DNA of 64,000 bases from assembly GCA_948567375.1 (NCBI GenBank), contig OX419757.1, positions 15,438,001 through 15,502,000 on the forward strand, given 5' to 3'. Positions 1 through 13,325 of the stretch are shown here, one piece after another. Made by a program: the position numbers and the translations under genes. The notes beneath the pieces were generated by a model that was not told where the DNA came from, ran no database searches, and saw only the letters and a list, made by a program, of their open reading frames with translations. The DNA is from Lunularia cruciata. Taxonomy: Eukaryota > Streptophyta > Marchantiopsida > Lunulariales > Lunulariaceae. Numbering within the stretch: position 1 is the stretch's first letter; each line of letters begins with the position of its first letter.

Positions 1-1834
1 GTCTACTTATTGAAGTTCTTCTTAGCAATAACTCAATGTTGAAGAGCATACCACAATCAAAGGGTAATCCCTTTGGAAAATCATTGAAAAACACATCTAC
101 AAACTCCTAAACTATTTGATCAACCATTGCTTGATGAGGTTTTTTGCCTTCATCAAGATTCTTCATGTGCATAAGCTTGATCCACATTGTAAAAATAAGA
201 ATATCTTCCCCCAAAGCTTGCTCTATGGTTGCTTTACCAACAAACTTCTTATCTTGGGATCGATTATTCTTAGGTGTTTACTCAAAGGTGCCAAACAATC
301 TAATTGGTAATTCTTACCTTGGTGTTGTACTTGAATTTGTCATCGGGTCCAATTTAATTGAACCTTATGATGTTCAAGCCAAAGCAAACCTAGAATGATA
401 TCCTAATATAGAGATGCCACTACAAACCTTATATAGTCCAAATACTCATTCCCAATCTTGCATGTAATAGGATGTGAGGTACAAAATACAAAACCGTTTC
501 TATCGTAAGCCATCATCAATCTACTTTTAATTATTGGCTTGATAGGCATACCCAATTCCTTTGTTAATTGCAAAGACATACAATTCCTTGAACTTCCAAA
601 ATCCTATAACCACAATGAGGTATCATACTTTGCATGTGAAACAAACTTGCATAGGTCAAGCCTTCAATCCCATTGGAACTAATCAAGTTCCCAATAGGTG
701 GCTTGAAGTCTCATACTAGGATTCTTTGTTTCCTTGATCATCACACTCCACAAACTTCATTGGGAAATTTGTTGGGGTTGCTCATTCTTGAGTGGACATT
801 CAACAATGTAATGTCCAATATGGCAACAATAAAAGAAACCATCATTTTTTCAATCTTTCTTTATGGATAGTGCTAATTGGTCTTCATTGGACAGCATCAA
901 TCTCCATCAATGCTAACTCTTCCACCTGTATATAGCGTGTTGGTGGGTTTTGTGAAGGTCAAGGTTGAGACCAAGTTGTTGCAACTTAGGAATCAAAGTG
1001 CTTAGCCAACTGCATGGCTTCTTCCAAGTGTTTGGGCTCTTTTATGGTCACTTCCATTTGGTGCATGACTTCAAGCTCCTCACAAATCAATCCAAAGCTT
1101 CCCCTTCTAGTATATCTAGAATTTTCATTATGGTGTTATAAAATTTAGTGATGTAGCTTCTCACAAATCCAATTTGCTTCAATTCTACCAATCTATCTTG
1201 TACGGCTCATGCAACATTTATAGCTTGGAATCTCCCAATTATTGTGCTCTTGAATTCTTCACATGTCAAGATTGGCACAATAAATTATTGTTAGCTTGCT
1301 CCACTCAAAATCACCACCATAGTTTTGCAACTCCATCCATTTGTCTTGAAGGAATTTGCCTCCATTCATATTGAAGATTTGTAGCTTCAAAATAACTTTC
1401 ACAATCAAACAAAAAATTCTCCACTACCTTGGGCTTTGGAAATCAGATTTGCTCTTCTTCTTCTCAAAATGGTTCTATCTCTACATGCTCTTATCATTGA
1501 TGGTCTCTTTCTTCTAAAAATTTAGTAAGGTGCTTGATTTGTTGTTTCATAACAATGATAACTTGATGCATTGCCACCATGGCTACTACTCTATCAAACT
1601 ATCTACAATCATCTAAGTTAACACGTAGATTTAACATATCCATCATTCTCCATAAGTTACAATTGGAAGAATTAAGGGTTCATTGGACAAGGTGATCACA
1701 TTCAGAAAATTTTGCCCAAAGTATGAGATGATGAATTGCATGAAATGATGTTTTGGTAGTACATGGACACAAAAATCCCAATGGTTTGGTGGAAATAGAT
1801 TTGGTGGTCTATAAATTCCATCCATCCCATTGTT

Positions 1835-1846
1835 GCTCTGATACCA
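1835..1846 (-). other. Primer binding site, initiator tRNA-Met type
   Basis: On the minus strand the bases read TGGTATCAGAGC, one base after the LTR end. This is the standard plant retrotransposon primer binding site complementary to the 3' end of initiator tRNA-Met. Confidence 0.85.
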
Positions 1847-1847
1847 A

Positions 1848-2313
1848 TATTAAAGACCGAGGAGAGAAATAAGAGAATGGAAAATCACATTGGGAATTTG
1901 AATGACTAAAACTCCAAATGCCTAGCATGAGCTTGGCCTTTGGTATTTATAAGAAACAATTTTTTTTTTGAGAATCTTCTTAGGAAGCTTCTTAAAAGCC
2001 ACCTTCTTAAAGTGCAAGCTAAGCTAACCAGGAAGCTTCTCAAGAAGCCTCCTACTTGGCATGCAAGCTAAGCTAGTTGGGAAGCTTCTTTCTAGAAGCC
2101 ATCTATTTGGCATCTAAGCTAAGCTAGGGATGAAGCTCCCCAAGAAGCCTCTTCCTAGAAGTCACCACTTTGCATACACATTACCCGATACTTGGAAGAT
2201 ACCAAGTAATTTCATAGATGCTTCTAGAATATTCTTATAATTCTTGGCTAATTTGGCCTATTTTCTACTTTATTAGTCTCAACTAACTTGTCTATAAACT
2301 CCATATTGTTATA
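1848..2313 (-). repeat. 5' LTR of the minus-strand chromovirus copy
   Basis: The 466-bp LTR is defined by alignment with the two LTRs at 52048-52476 and 57198-57611. Its U3 starts at 2313 with TATAACAATATGGAG, where the other copy has TGTAACAATATGGAG, so the terminal TG is mutated. It is clearly more diverged than the pair of LTRs at 52-57 kb. It carries a degenerate series of AAGCTTC motifs. Confidence 0.85.
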
Positions 2314-4450
2314 TTTCTCCACCAAACATTGAGGTTGAAGCTACTCCATCGTGATTGATCCATCCGTTGAACTCACTGCATTGGTAATTGGGAAAGTTAA
2401 CTAGTGTGCTACCCTTCTCATAGAGTTGCAATGGCAAGCCAAGCAATAGGGAACTCCAACTACTATTGTGTGGCTTCAACAACTTTGAGCTTAGTTGGAT
2501 ACCTATCATTCATTTACAAATGATAAACATTCCTCAAATAATTACTAATAAGTTCAAGAAGCTCATGAAGGTAATAGTGAATATCTATTTCTTACTTGGA
2601 TAGAAAGTATCCAAGTAAGAGATAGATTTTCACTACTACCTTCATGAGAATTGCATGCATCTCAAATCTTCATTTGAGAGTTAGGATAGTAGGATTCATT
2701 TTCTTAAAAACACCCTTTATTGAATACATGAAGATGGAGGAAGAAGTGGCAAATACACATGATTGGAACATTTGTTGCAAATGATTTTCTATTGCATTCC
2801 TTCCCCATACATGCTCAAAGTACAAGGAATCTCAAAAAATTTGAAGGCAAGATTTTTGGATGCTCATGAGTTTGGTAGCCTTCAGGGCAAGTCATTCCAA
2901 GCAACATGCTTTCTACATCTAGTAGATGGCTAAGTATTGTATTGAAGATGGTTGAAGTTTTGGAAAAAATGATGAATTTTGGATCTACAATCAAAGGTCA
3001 CAAAAATGGCAGAAGATTATGATTTGCCCTTCTTTTTGTTATCCAAAGGGTTCTAGCATCCGTATCTCCATAATCTCAGGTCGATTCATGTGTTTAGTTG
3101 GATAATTTATAACAAATTGACCCTTGCAATAGTTTTTGTAAAAATGTTTTGTGGTAACCACAAAATATTACCAATCCTTACAAGGCCTGATACATTTTTA
3201 TGCCTTATAAGTGTTGCCATATTGATAGCTAAGATAAGATTAGTGTTGAGATGCATCAAGTACTTCTTGCAAATTCTCAATGATGTGGACAGAGTATGGT
3301 TGTTTGGTGCTTCTCCAATGTATTTGAACGTTGATCCCACTCCATATGCCACCAACAAATTAACTCAATTTTTAAATCATTTGATTTGTAACTTGAATGG
3401 TATTTAATCAGTTAATTTAACTTTTCATCAAGCTCCAATCCACCTGTTTGTTTTGATATCATGACAAAGTATTTGATCAGATACTTTGTCTAGAATTATT
3501 GGGACATGGTCTCTTTAACCCATGCTGGCAAAATGAATGAGATCCTTTATCAAGTTCTTGGCTAGGTGATACTCGTCCCTGTCCCCTTTTGTCACAATTC
3601 CCTTATTTGCTGGGGCCTATTTGATGACAAGCTGTTTCCAAATTTTGCTAAATTTGGGAGGAATTTGGGAATCAGATAAAATAGTTAAACCATCTACTGA
3701 TTTGGAACTCACCACCTTGGCGGGAGACTCAAAATTATTGGCAGGGATGTGGAAATATAGTAAATGAATGTGGAGATATCAATTCCCATAAAAAGACTCC
3801 AGAAGGTACAATACCTTTGATGAGATAAGAGACAAGACTCTTGACAATGTATTTGGCAAAAAGTGTGAAGCCATTTGGTTTAAAACATTTGGTAAAGAAC
3901 AAGTATTTGAAAAGTCATTGTAGAAGAGAAGAAACTAGAACAACATATCAATAGGGGGTTTCAGAAATAGGTTTGACGGATGTCTACAGGATAAATAACA
4001 AACTTTGTAATAATGTTTAGTGAACTCTGTAACGATACAAGATTGTAATAAATGAACGCTCTGTAACTTCAGTTAAGGGATATATTTAGCTAATTTCATT
4101 CATTTATAAAAATCAAATCCTATGTTATGGATGTTTTGGAATGCCGTAACTAAATAAATGATTGTCAGAAAGAGTGACGTGTTTCCTCAAGAGGGTGGCC
4201 ATGTAATCATTTAGTCACGTATTGATGATCTAGTTTTGTATTCAAGATCCAAAATGGCCCCACCCAACAATTCAAATTTGTAAACTGAAATTCACCACCC
4301 TCTGGAGCAAATGTGCGACTTGTCAGGCAAGTAATAATGGTTTTGTAGTTTTGAATTGGTGTGGGAAATGATTAGCGCCACCGTGCGGCAACCAAGAAAT
4401 TGATTAGAGTGCAACGATTCTCACACTAGGAGTGCAACAAAAATTTTGCA
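2314..4450. other. Intergenic DNA, no gene recognised
   Basis: AT-rich DNA between the chromovirus LTR and the SANT-like pseudogene. Open frames here (for example 3090-3407 + and 3107-3358 -) overlap each other on opposite strands and resemble no family I know. The one striking structure is the long hairpin at 2562-2648. No terminal inverted repeat or tRNA could be supported. Confidence 0.5.
2562..2648. repeat. Long hairpin, 41-bp arms with 5-nt loop
   Basis: The left arm 2562-2602 begins CTCATGAAGG and ends ACTTGGATA. The right arm 2608-2648 is its reverse complement at 38 of 41 positions. The loop is GAAAG (2603-2607). Such an almost perfect palindrome can be a fold-back/MITE remnant, a recent inverted duplication, or a small-RNA-producing hairpin. 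I see no target duplication on its flanks. Confidence 0.85.
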
Positions 4451-5728
4451 ATGGGAGATCAAATACCGCGTTTTAGTGTAGGAGACTCCCTTATCGAGTC
4501 ATCTTTGGATTTGCAACCTCAACAGCCATTAGGGAAATTTAGAGACTTGTTGAGGATGGCTTCTTCTGTGCCTGGCAAAACCAAGGAGGATGAACAATTT
4601 CGCATGGCAACACACCATTACAGCTAAATAATGGATTATTTGGAAGACCCTGAGCATTTTGCACAAATTCATGGTGGGAATTGCAAAAAGCCCATTCAGA
4701 AATCGACCGCATTTAATTTCATAGCAACATTTTTGATTAGAGAGGGTATCGGATTTCCTACCTCTATGACAGGTGATAGACTTTACAAGAAATGGTTGCG
4801 GTACATGAAATAGTACAAAGAAACTCGAGAGCTCAAGAACAAGGCTACGGGAGAAGGTCTCACCGAGAAGGAATATGGCAAAGGGTGGAGAACTATAGAA
4901 GATAAATTGAATGGAATGTGCCCGCATTTTGCAAGAATGGAAGCCATGTTTGGGAGCAAAGCAAACATAAGTCCACCGGCAATGGTAAGTTTAGGAGATT
5001 GTAATCCTAATTCGAGCGAGATTTGCAAGGCTGGCAAGGAGGAGGTCCATGAAGGTGCGTAGGAGTGCTCCCAATTCTCATCTCCTCTAGAGGTGGTGCT
5101 CCTTGACTCGGGCCCTGAGTTGGTTGCAAACACTCAAGGGGTGGAAAGTTTAGCAAGTGGCATGGAGAATGGAATCCTATCACTAGAGGATGAGTCTCCA
5201 ACGACCAAGGACTCCCCTTTCATTACACCACCACCGCCTTTAATTTCTACAAGAGATGGATCTGATTGTGCAGACCAAGAATAGGAACATGACCCAAAGA
5301 GGAGGAAAGGTGGAATATCTGCAAGTAAGGTACCCAAGTTGTCACCTAGTATGTCATTGTCTCATGATTTAGCAAAAATTACCATGTTAAAGGTAGATAG
5401 TATAGAATCCAGAGAGATGTTATGACTAGCTGAACTAGAAGCCACCAACATGAGGAAGAGAGAGAAAACAATGATGAGAATGGAAGCAGAGCGCATTAGA
5501 TTAAAGACAAAGAAGATGAAAATTGAAATAAAGAAAAAATTGAGTGCAAATAAAAGGAAAGCTAGGGCAGACAAACACAAATTTAAGGAGAAGAGTTTAG
5601 AATCAAAGAGTACTCATGAAATCAAAATGAGTCTCATAAAAGCAGGGAAAAATCTTGAGGAAATAAGTAACTATTTTAAAGTGCTCACTCAAGTTCAACG
5701 TCCATCATACTCTACTGATAGAGAATAG
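4451..5728 (+). pseudogene. SANT/Myb-like transposon accessory ORF, five in-frame stops
   Basis: One reading frame of about 425 codons runs from ATG 4451 to 5728 without any frameshift, but is cut by stops near 4625, 4811, 5060, 5282 and 5424. The N-terminal half (about residues 50-180) looks like the SANT/Myb-like DNA-binding region of plant PIF/Harbinger second ORFs. The C-terminal third is a Lys/Glu/Arg/Met-rich coiled coil after a KRRK-type basic patch, as in NAM-associated C-terminal proteins. All five stops can be explained by single C-to-T or G-to-A changes from Gln, Arg or Trp codons. The domain assignment is by general pattern only. It may be the partner of the Harbinger transposase at 13493-14852. 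Non-functional as it stands. Confidence 0.55.
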
Positions 5729-6517
5729 TATACTACCATGTAACCTTTATTATGATTATAATAAAGATGAGTTATGGAAACTTGATAAATGCTTCTAGCA
5801 TCCGCTTGATGCAACTTGTTACCATTCAGTTTCTCACAAGTTTTTGTTTTTGATGTTGTCTTTACCACTCCGTTCATATCATGTCTTTCTTGCACAATAA
5901 GCCCAAGATGCCGCTAGTTGATGCTCATAGCCGCCCAAAAAGTCTGTCTTGCCGCTAGTCACCGCTCAATCCAATGGAACACGGGAAAAAAATAAAGGCA
6001 AGCAAGTTGTGTAGGGTGCTTGTGCACACTCATAGCCACTCTTTGGCTCTTGTAGGCGCTCGTAGAAGGGATTGAGCGCTAGTAGGCGCTTGTGGTTGCT
6101 GGGTGCCACTGGGTGGCCCCTATGTAGGCGCCAGTTGACGCTCGTGGCTGCTTGTCGGCACTCGACAGACATGAATTTTTTGCTTGTAGTTGCTTGGAGG
6201 TGCTCGTTGGCACACGTAGACGCTGAGGGCCACTCGTGATGTGTTTAGGGTTGAGTGTTTAAAGGGAAATGGTGCCCATATTTGTAAGGTGGTGACAAGT
6301 TGGATACAAAAGGCACAATTCAAAATTTAGGGTTTAGGAAATACAAGAGTTAGACCACAATGAGGGTTCAATATGAGATATGAATATGAGTATGATAATA
6401 TGAGTTCAATATGAATATGAGAGTTCACAAGTGTAAACTAAAACATAAATGTATACATGGGGAGAAATGAAAATAATATGTATATAAATGGGGAGCCAAT
6501 AGAACCTAAACCTATGA
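5729..6517. other. Gene-free stretch containing GC-rich motif cluster 1
   Basis: About 790 bp follow the SANT-like frame. The middle holds the degenerate GGCGCT/GGTGC cluster annotated separately. The remainder is AT-rich with no recognisable feature. Small frames on the minus strand (5966-6323) are produced by the repeats and are not taken as genes. Confidence 0.5.
5900..6240 (+). repeat. Degenerate GC-rich short-motif repeat, cluster 1
   Basis: This stretch is crowded with variants of GTAGGCGCT, GGTGCTCGT, GCCACTCGT and GGCACTCG, spaced roughly 12 to 20 bp apart. The same motif family recurs on the plus strand at 9130-9660 and in inverted orientation at 10370-10650. Dense subterminal motif repeats of this kind are known from CACTA-type DNA transposons, but I cannot find CACTA termini. 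Confidence 0.6.
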
Positions 6518-7980
6518 CTATGGAGGTCGAGGAGGTGAAGAAGAAGAGGGAGATGCGCTATGGTGTCTAAGTGCTATTACTGCATCCTCAAGTCTATGAC
6601 GGTATACATGATGTTGAATCCTAAATGGACTCAATGACCACCATAGGAGCCACTCGCTCTCATCCAAGTCTCGATGCCTAATACCACTAGCAAGAAGAGG
6701 ATAAGGGTCACAACTATAAGAACTCAATCTACCTGATGTCCACTCCTCTTCTGCCTAACTAATAGTAGGCCTATCGTCATGGACAAATCTGTCCAAAGCA
6801 CTCATCAAAGGGTCAAATGACCAAGTGTATGATGCTCTATGTACCCTATAAGAATGGAAGTGTGTAGGGTGGATAGCACCATGTGGATGGTTCCTATAAT
6901 AAGAGAGTGCATAACTATATATGATCAAAAGATCACGAAGAGGTAAACCTAATGAAGTCAGATGCTCATATAATCTAACTCTAAGTCCTCCGAACTCTGA
7001 ATCTTGCTATATATCTCTAGAGCACAAACATGCCATGAGGCAAGACCCGGTGTGAACTCCCCCAGGGAGTTCCGACCACTGCCACATGCTCCATAGCAAC
7101 CACTCCACTCCATCCGGAGTAAGATCTATCCACAAGATAACCTCAAAGCGTAGCAAACAGAACTGGATGAAATGGCAAACACCAGGATGGGCCACCCACC
7201 CTATAGGCCCAGATTGTGTGTGAGGGAACCAACCATGCGTAGTCGTCCTGCTCTCCCATGCACGAAAACCAATAGCACCGCGAATCCATAATGAACACAT
7301 ACAAGTAACATCCACAATAATAATCTTCTTCCGTAGGAAGCTGGGGAAGAGGATACGTGGAATATACTCTCCTGATAGACGAATCCTCTCTCTAAACTCA
7401 GTTTGAGTGCCCTGAGTCTCCACACTATGAGGTAACACATGAGTGGCATCAGTCTAGGTCTGCATCTCATGACGAGTATGGGTCTCGTGAGCAATAGTAC
7501 GTAGTCTGGGTCCAAGATAAGCCACACGAGCCCTCAAATGAGCTAGACTAATCTCACTCTCCTCTACATGAGCTCTCATCTGAGCTAGACTACTCTTGCT
7601 CTCCTCTACCTGAACATGTGCACTCTCACACCTCTCTATAGCATATGCTAACTCTTGTGCCTGATTATGTAACTGGAGCTTGTAACCCTCCGCCATGGCA
7701 GCGACACCTAGTATGTCAATGTCCAAGTCACCTAATCTCTGCTCTCTCTCCATCTCAAAAGTAAGCAAGTTCAGATGCCTCTCCTCCTTTGCAGCAAGTA
7801 AATCCTCTTGCTCACAAAGGAGTCTCTCTTGCTCTAGCACTAATCTTTCTCTCTCCTCTACACTTTCCAATCTACTCTCACACTCAAGCACTAATCTCTC
7901 TCTCTCTCCTCTACACTCTCCAGTCTACTCTCATGCTCAAGGAGATTTCTCTCTTTACACTCAGCCACTCGTACACAATC
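6518..7980 (-). pseudogene. Broken ORF with N-terminal coiled coil, family not recognised
   Basis: On the minus strand a Glu/Arg/Leu-rich coiled coil (7454-7980, with heptad-like runs such as EERERLVLEQERLL and two further similar repeats around SLAHLRARV) is followed by a Trp-rich region (7007-7438) and a C-terminal tail ending in Ser/Pro repeats (6518-6727). Stops at 7007 and near 6760, plus a frame change between 7454 and 7438, separate the pieces. Near 7900 a roughly 55-bp unit of the coil is duplicated, and a GA slippage inside the copy breaks the frame. I do not recognise the protein. It lies between the GC-rich clusters, so it may belong to the same mobile element as 8435-9079. Confidence 0.4.
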
Positions 7981-8321
7981 ATCTAAAATGCAAGTGACGT
8001 CAATTGAACAGGAAAGAGGTGAAGGTACTCTGAAATGCATGGGATCACCAACTCCCTCCACAGATGGAGGAAGTGGTGAAGGGGAAGAAGAGTGAAAAGG
8101 AGCTATCTCAACAAAGGGTAAGGGCTGTGTCTCAACAAAAATCTGTTGAACACCTATTCACAAGTGGTACATTTAGTTATCCATCAAGTACAAATTCATA
8201 TTTGAATATACAAATATACAAGTTCATAAGTTCTTTAATTCAAACTTCTTAAATGAACTCATTTATTAAATCCGGTAATGGTATATACAAAAGAACTTTG
8301 TATATTTTCCAACATACAAAT

Positions 8322-9079
<758 letters not shown>

Positions 9080-9129
9080 AACCCACCAAAAATTTTCAGC
9101 TCAAACTTCTGTCACAAGGACTCAAACTC

Positions 9130-9660
9130 AGGGGTGGCATTAGGTGGCACTAGTAGGTGCTCACGCACACTCCAAATGAAGTGAGAAATAGCGGAGTGCC
9201 GCTCGGAGCCACAATTGGGGCGATGGGGGGAGGGGGGAGGCGCTCGACAATGCGGAGTGGCGCTCCCGACCACTGGTGGCGCCCGCAGAGTGCCGAGAGG
9301 GTGCTCAAGGCCGCACGGGGGTGCCCACGGATGCTACTCGTAGGCGCAGGTCCACTGGATGGCATTGCGGGATAGTACGAGGTCCACGTAGAGGCGCTGG
9401 GTGCCGCACGAGGGGTTAACAAGATGGGGATGCCGCTGGAAGATGCTCGTTGATGCACAACGGCGCTGTGGGACAAGGATCACCACAAGTAAGTCTACGT
9501 TGGGTGCCTTGCGGGGTCATTGGGTGCCGCAAAGGGGTGCTGGCTGGCACACGAGGAAGGCACTCGTGCACAGGGATTTAGGGTTTGGGATGGCGCTGGA
9601 TGGCACGGGGGGACGTTGGGTGGCACTACGGGAGGCGCTGGGTGGCGCTAATGATTTGAA
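9130..9660 (+). repeat. Degenerate GC-rich short-motif repeat, cluster 2
   Basis: About 530 bp of tightly packed variants of GGCGCTGGGTGCCGC, GGTGGCACT and ACGAGGGGTGCT, in the same orientation as cluster 1. It lies immediately upstream of the start codon of the minus-strand ORF at 9079. Base composition is far richer in G than anything nearby. Open frames across it (9157-9375, 9401-9727 +; 9150-9476 -) are products of the repeat. Confidence 0.65.
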
Positions 9661-10369
9661 AGCAATTTCCAGAAATAAAATGAACATATCAAGATGGAAT
9701 GAAAAGAAAACAATGAGGAAAGTTTGAAAAGTACCTCTGGCCATGGATAGTGAAGTCCAAGAGTTATTTTCAGCCCCATTACATCTAGATCGACCTCCAG
9801 AACTTGATGTTTGTCCAGCAAGCACCACTTGATAAAATTGGTTGGGTGTTGAATGGTATGGAATGCAATGAGCCAATCTCCTTCCTGAGTATTTCTCATG
9901 TCGGGCCCGTCAACTATCTTTTCGTATCCCCAAATTTCTGCCATGCTTGAAAGGAATGTGCTCTTGAACTTTTTTCTCTCTTCTCAATCACTCCTGGTTG
10001 CTTCTCAAGTTGTGCTTCAGCCAGGACCCTTGCCTCTCTCCTTCCCCAGTCTCAAAATGCCTCACCCGCACACACTCTGCCTCGCGGAATGACTCTCGAA
10101 GTGACCTTGTAGCATTCTCTGCCTTGCGAAATAACCCTCGAAATCACCCTTTCTCCTTTTAAGTACTCACTCGCAAATTTCTGCTGCAAACACCCCACAC
10201 ACTCGAGAATAAAGCTTGCAAATGACAGGAATGGAAAAGAACACAAGTTTATATAACCCAGGCTGACAGAAAAATACTCAATCCCGAACATACTAAAATG
10301 TACACTTTGGAGGCAAAATTGCATTTTTCATACCCAAAGAACCCAAATCCCGAGCGGCAACATGCGGTA
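9661..10369. other. Spacer between motif clusters, nothing recognised
   Basis: About 700 bp without repeats or recognisable coding. Opposed open frames at 9517-9944 (-) and 9898-10092 (+) have no family resemblance. The stretch could be the transposon's own promoter or terminal region. Confidence 0.4.
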
Positions 10370-10650
10370 CTCCACGTCGCCAATTGGCGCAGCCAAGCAT
10401 TGCCCTATTCACACAGTGCCTATCGGTGCCTACCAGCGCCACCCAGCACCCACCACCAGCGCATACCAACGCCTATGAGTGCATGTAATATGTGGTGCGC
10501 TCTGAGCGTCTATGAGCACCACTCTCAATTAATTTTTTAAGTTTGTGAGCGGCACCCAGCGTGCACGAGCGCCACTCTTGATTAATTTTTTAAGTTTGTG
10601 AGAAACACTTAGCGTCATCTCCCGGTGTATGCAAGCTCTGCTCATTTTTC
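10370..10650 (-). repeat. GC-rich short-motif repeat, cluster 3, inverted, with a 53-bp tandem duplication
   Basis: Motifs such as GGTGCCTACCAGCGCC and AACGCCTATGAG are the reverse complement of those in clusters 1 and 2. Within it a 53-bp unit starting GAGCACCACTCT at 10515 is repeated at 10568 (GAGCGCCACTCT), each containing TTAATTTTTTAAGTTTGTGAG. Opposite orientation to cluster 1 makes 5900-10650 look like an element with subterminal inverted repeats. Confidence 0.6.
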
Positions 10651-10844
10651 TCCAAGTGCACGTAAGTGTCAACAAGGACTTACAAATGTATAGATTAAGC
10701 TTCATAGAATTATTTTTGCATCCGCATGATGTTCTTATCATAATATTACATCAAGAAACACTCATGGTCTAAGAAAAAGACTCCTGGTCTAAGTTATGAG
10801 ACTATGAGAAATGAGATGAATATTGAGAATATATATTTTATTAT

Positions 10845-10986
10845 GGGAGCCGCTATTCACCACTCACCTTTTGCTATTCACCACTCACCCCCTAGTTTAA
10901 AGAACCCTTGCACATTTTTGTCGCGTTCCTATTGGCTGCGTGGAAAATGAATGGAAAACGCCATAAAAAATGAAGACTGAAATAAG
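10845..10986 (+). repeat. MULE left terminal inverted repeat
   Basis: 142 bp pairing with 13326-13467 with roughly ten mismatches. The outer 40 bp contain two copies of GCTATTCACCACTCACC in tandem, which may be transposase binding sites. Confidence 0.92.
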
Positions 10987-11081
10987 AAGGCAAAATTCTA
11001 CAAAAATAAAACGTTGGAAAGCAGCGTGTAAATGCCAAAAAGTAACCTTATTGACATTAAAATTTCTTTTTTTATTTTGAA

Positions 11082-13248
11082 TTATTGTAGATGAGAAGAT
11101 TGATCTTCAGCAAGCTCTACCATCTCAAGAAACTGCTCATTTACGTCTAGTGGGTATCCGAAATGCTCCCACTCGTCCTCGGTACCAAGAGCATCGAGAT
11201 ATCTCCCTAAGTTATTTGCTGGTGCAGTTGCCGCTAGATTTGCAGATGCCGTCACTACTGTATCTGCTTGAGGTAGACGACAGCTTCTTTTGTTATGTCC
11301 CACTTCCCCGCATTTAGTGCATCGACGTGCAGGCCGCAAAGAATTCTCTATGATCTCAAACTGTGATGGATTCCGTTGCGTAGAGCTCTACAATTGGTGT
11401 CCTCGAGAACCAACAGGGCGGCCGCAACTGTGTTGAACAGAAGGATTCAAAAGTTCTGCTGCCGACAACACATTAAGATGGTCGAGGATGACTCGCTTCC
11501 GGTACAAGGTTCCTTCTTCAAAATCTTCCTGGATGCGCTTCATCCTCTCCTCGATCGATGTTGGTGCAACAAACACTACTTCTTGCCAAGGAGGCTGCAC
11601 CAGCCACCAGTGCGAATCAAAATCCTCGAGACTGAGTACCCTTGGCGGTCTGGCGGGGGTTGTTGCTGCTGCTTCTGCCGCTGCTTGTCAAAACTTGTGC
11701 CTGCACGGCATCCCCATATTCAAAGTGAACATACCGTGGCATTCCAGATCATTATTCCCATTGTTTTCCAAAGATGTACCAAGCCAAAGTTTGTACTCTT
11801 TGAATGCTATCTTCAAAGCTGCAATAGAGATCTTACCGGTAACGGCAAAAAAGACCGATCCATACCCTAGACTTGTTGAAGCTCACTCTTGTCCCATTTG
11901 CAGTCTAATACTTGCAAGTTGATTGCCGCAAGCAAGCTGGTATGCAGTTTCCACTATCAATAGATCTCCCGTGGACACTATTATCCAAGACTTAACTATT
12001 GCATGTGCGCTCTCAATGTGCGAAGTTGTCGTATGACCAAAATGTAGCGTGTCGCGTATAAACACGGCTACAAATCGGTCCTTATACAGCAGCCAAGTCT
12101 CTTCAAGATAAACCATCACATGGTGGGGAAAAATTATCGCATCTTATTAAGCTGTTGATCGTAGGTGACAACAGACTTTGATTGCACCAAATTGTTCCAA
12201 TGCTCTTCAAGAACTTTGAATGCTGCGAAGCTTGCAAAGGTCTTTCGCTATCGAGCAAAGATGTTCTTGCTGATGTGCCACTGACACAAAAGGAACTTGA
12301 CGGTACCGTCATCAGCAAACAATGTCGACAACGCGTTCATTAAAGCCAATTCACGATCAGTGACAAACGTCTTTGGTACCAACAAAAAGGCAACAAAAAC
12401 CTATTGTATGTGCCGCAACGCCCAAAGGTAATCTTCTACGCGTTCCGCAGCCATGAAATAGTATGCAAAGGTAAATGTCTGATGTGTAGCCATGACTTTG
12501 ACAACGTGCATTAAAGGCAAACCAAAACGATTGGTCTTGTAGGTTGAGTCAATCAACCATACCTTTCCAGCGTGGAAATGGCAGCAGATTTCTTTGGCAA
12601 AAGGAGAAATGATCAGTAAATGTGACAGCTGTCGTTGATCGTCAAATTGGGCAAAGTAAGAGGCATCAAGTCGGTCTTCTAGGCCATCAAGTAGAGCAAC
12701 GAGCGGAGAACGACCAGCCAAAATGCGCAAGCGCTCTGCTTGCTTGACATTGTAAACATCTCGGGGGTTATTGTAATCCCATGACAGCACAGGGTAGACA
12801 CTATTTGCATAGGTTTCTGTCAATCATTAGCCGCTTGGATTACCTCTTGGCGTTGCTCTTCTGTCAGCGCGTGGCCTTGCGGATGGACAGCCGGATCTGT
12901 AAAGGGTTCGTGATTGTGGTCGTGGACGTCAACCTCGACTGCCTAGTGAGCTTCTTCATCTCCATTTGGTTGAACAACATGCCGCACTAGACAATTGAAC
13001 ATGCAACCTGTCCCATGGCGGGCACAAACGCGCTTGCGTTGATTATATTTGGAGTTTGCTACCGCTTTTGTTGCGCACAAACACTGCAAAGCAACAGCTT
13101 TGATGTCACCATTTCTCTTGTTCCCGACGCGCCTGGTGTGCAAAATAGTCACGATGTAGCCTTTGTCAGCAAAGATTGAATTTAGAGCAGCGTGGGCGAC
13201 CTCAAGACTAGTATAGGTTGTGGTGGTAAGTTCTTGATAACGATCCAT
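11082..13248 (-). pseudogene. MULE transposase, degenerate
   Basis: Reading down the minus strand from ATG 13248: a FAR1-like zinc-binding N-terminus (12943-13248, ending in DHNHEPF just downstream), then the MULE transposase core around 12401-12823 with WLIDSTYKTNRFGLPL, a stop at about 12400, then VTDRELALMNAL and CQWHISKN (about 12270-12370), SHIESAHAIVKSW (about 12000), and at the C-terminus a CCHC zinc knuckle, CTKCGEVGHNKRSC (about 11279-11320). The three acidic residues of the DDE triad can all be read. At least two stops and one or two frame changes make it inactive. Family assignment is firm from motif order. Confidence 0.85.
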
Positions 13249-13325
13249 GGTGATGTAAGTAGTGTTTTAGACGCCGAAGTTGGTTTTAAAAAGCTCTCGC
13301 CGGGTGTGAATTCATTAAATCTTGC

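Larger units (their letters stand above)
1..2313 (-). mobile_element. Ty3/gypsy chromovirus, 5' part, truncated by window edge
   Basis: Read on the minus strand, this stretch matches the complete copy at 52048-57611 over its whole length: LTR, primer binding site, gag start (ORF 1643-1825, beginning MDGIYRPPN, against MDGIYGPPN in the other copy), gag body, protease region near 540-620, and the beginning of reverse transcriptase at 1-130. It is broken by many stops and frameshifts, so it is a relic. The spacer after the protease holds one copy of a 60-bp unit that is present three times in the other copy. The protease site again reads Asp-Phe-Gly. The rest of pol and the 3' LTR would lie left of the window. 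Confidence 0.9.

Noticed and set aside
9150-9727. Several 70-108 codon frames on both strands
   Set aside because: They are translations of the GC-rich motif repeat cluster 2.
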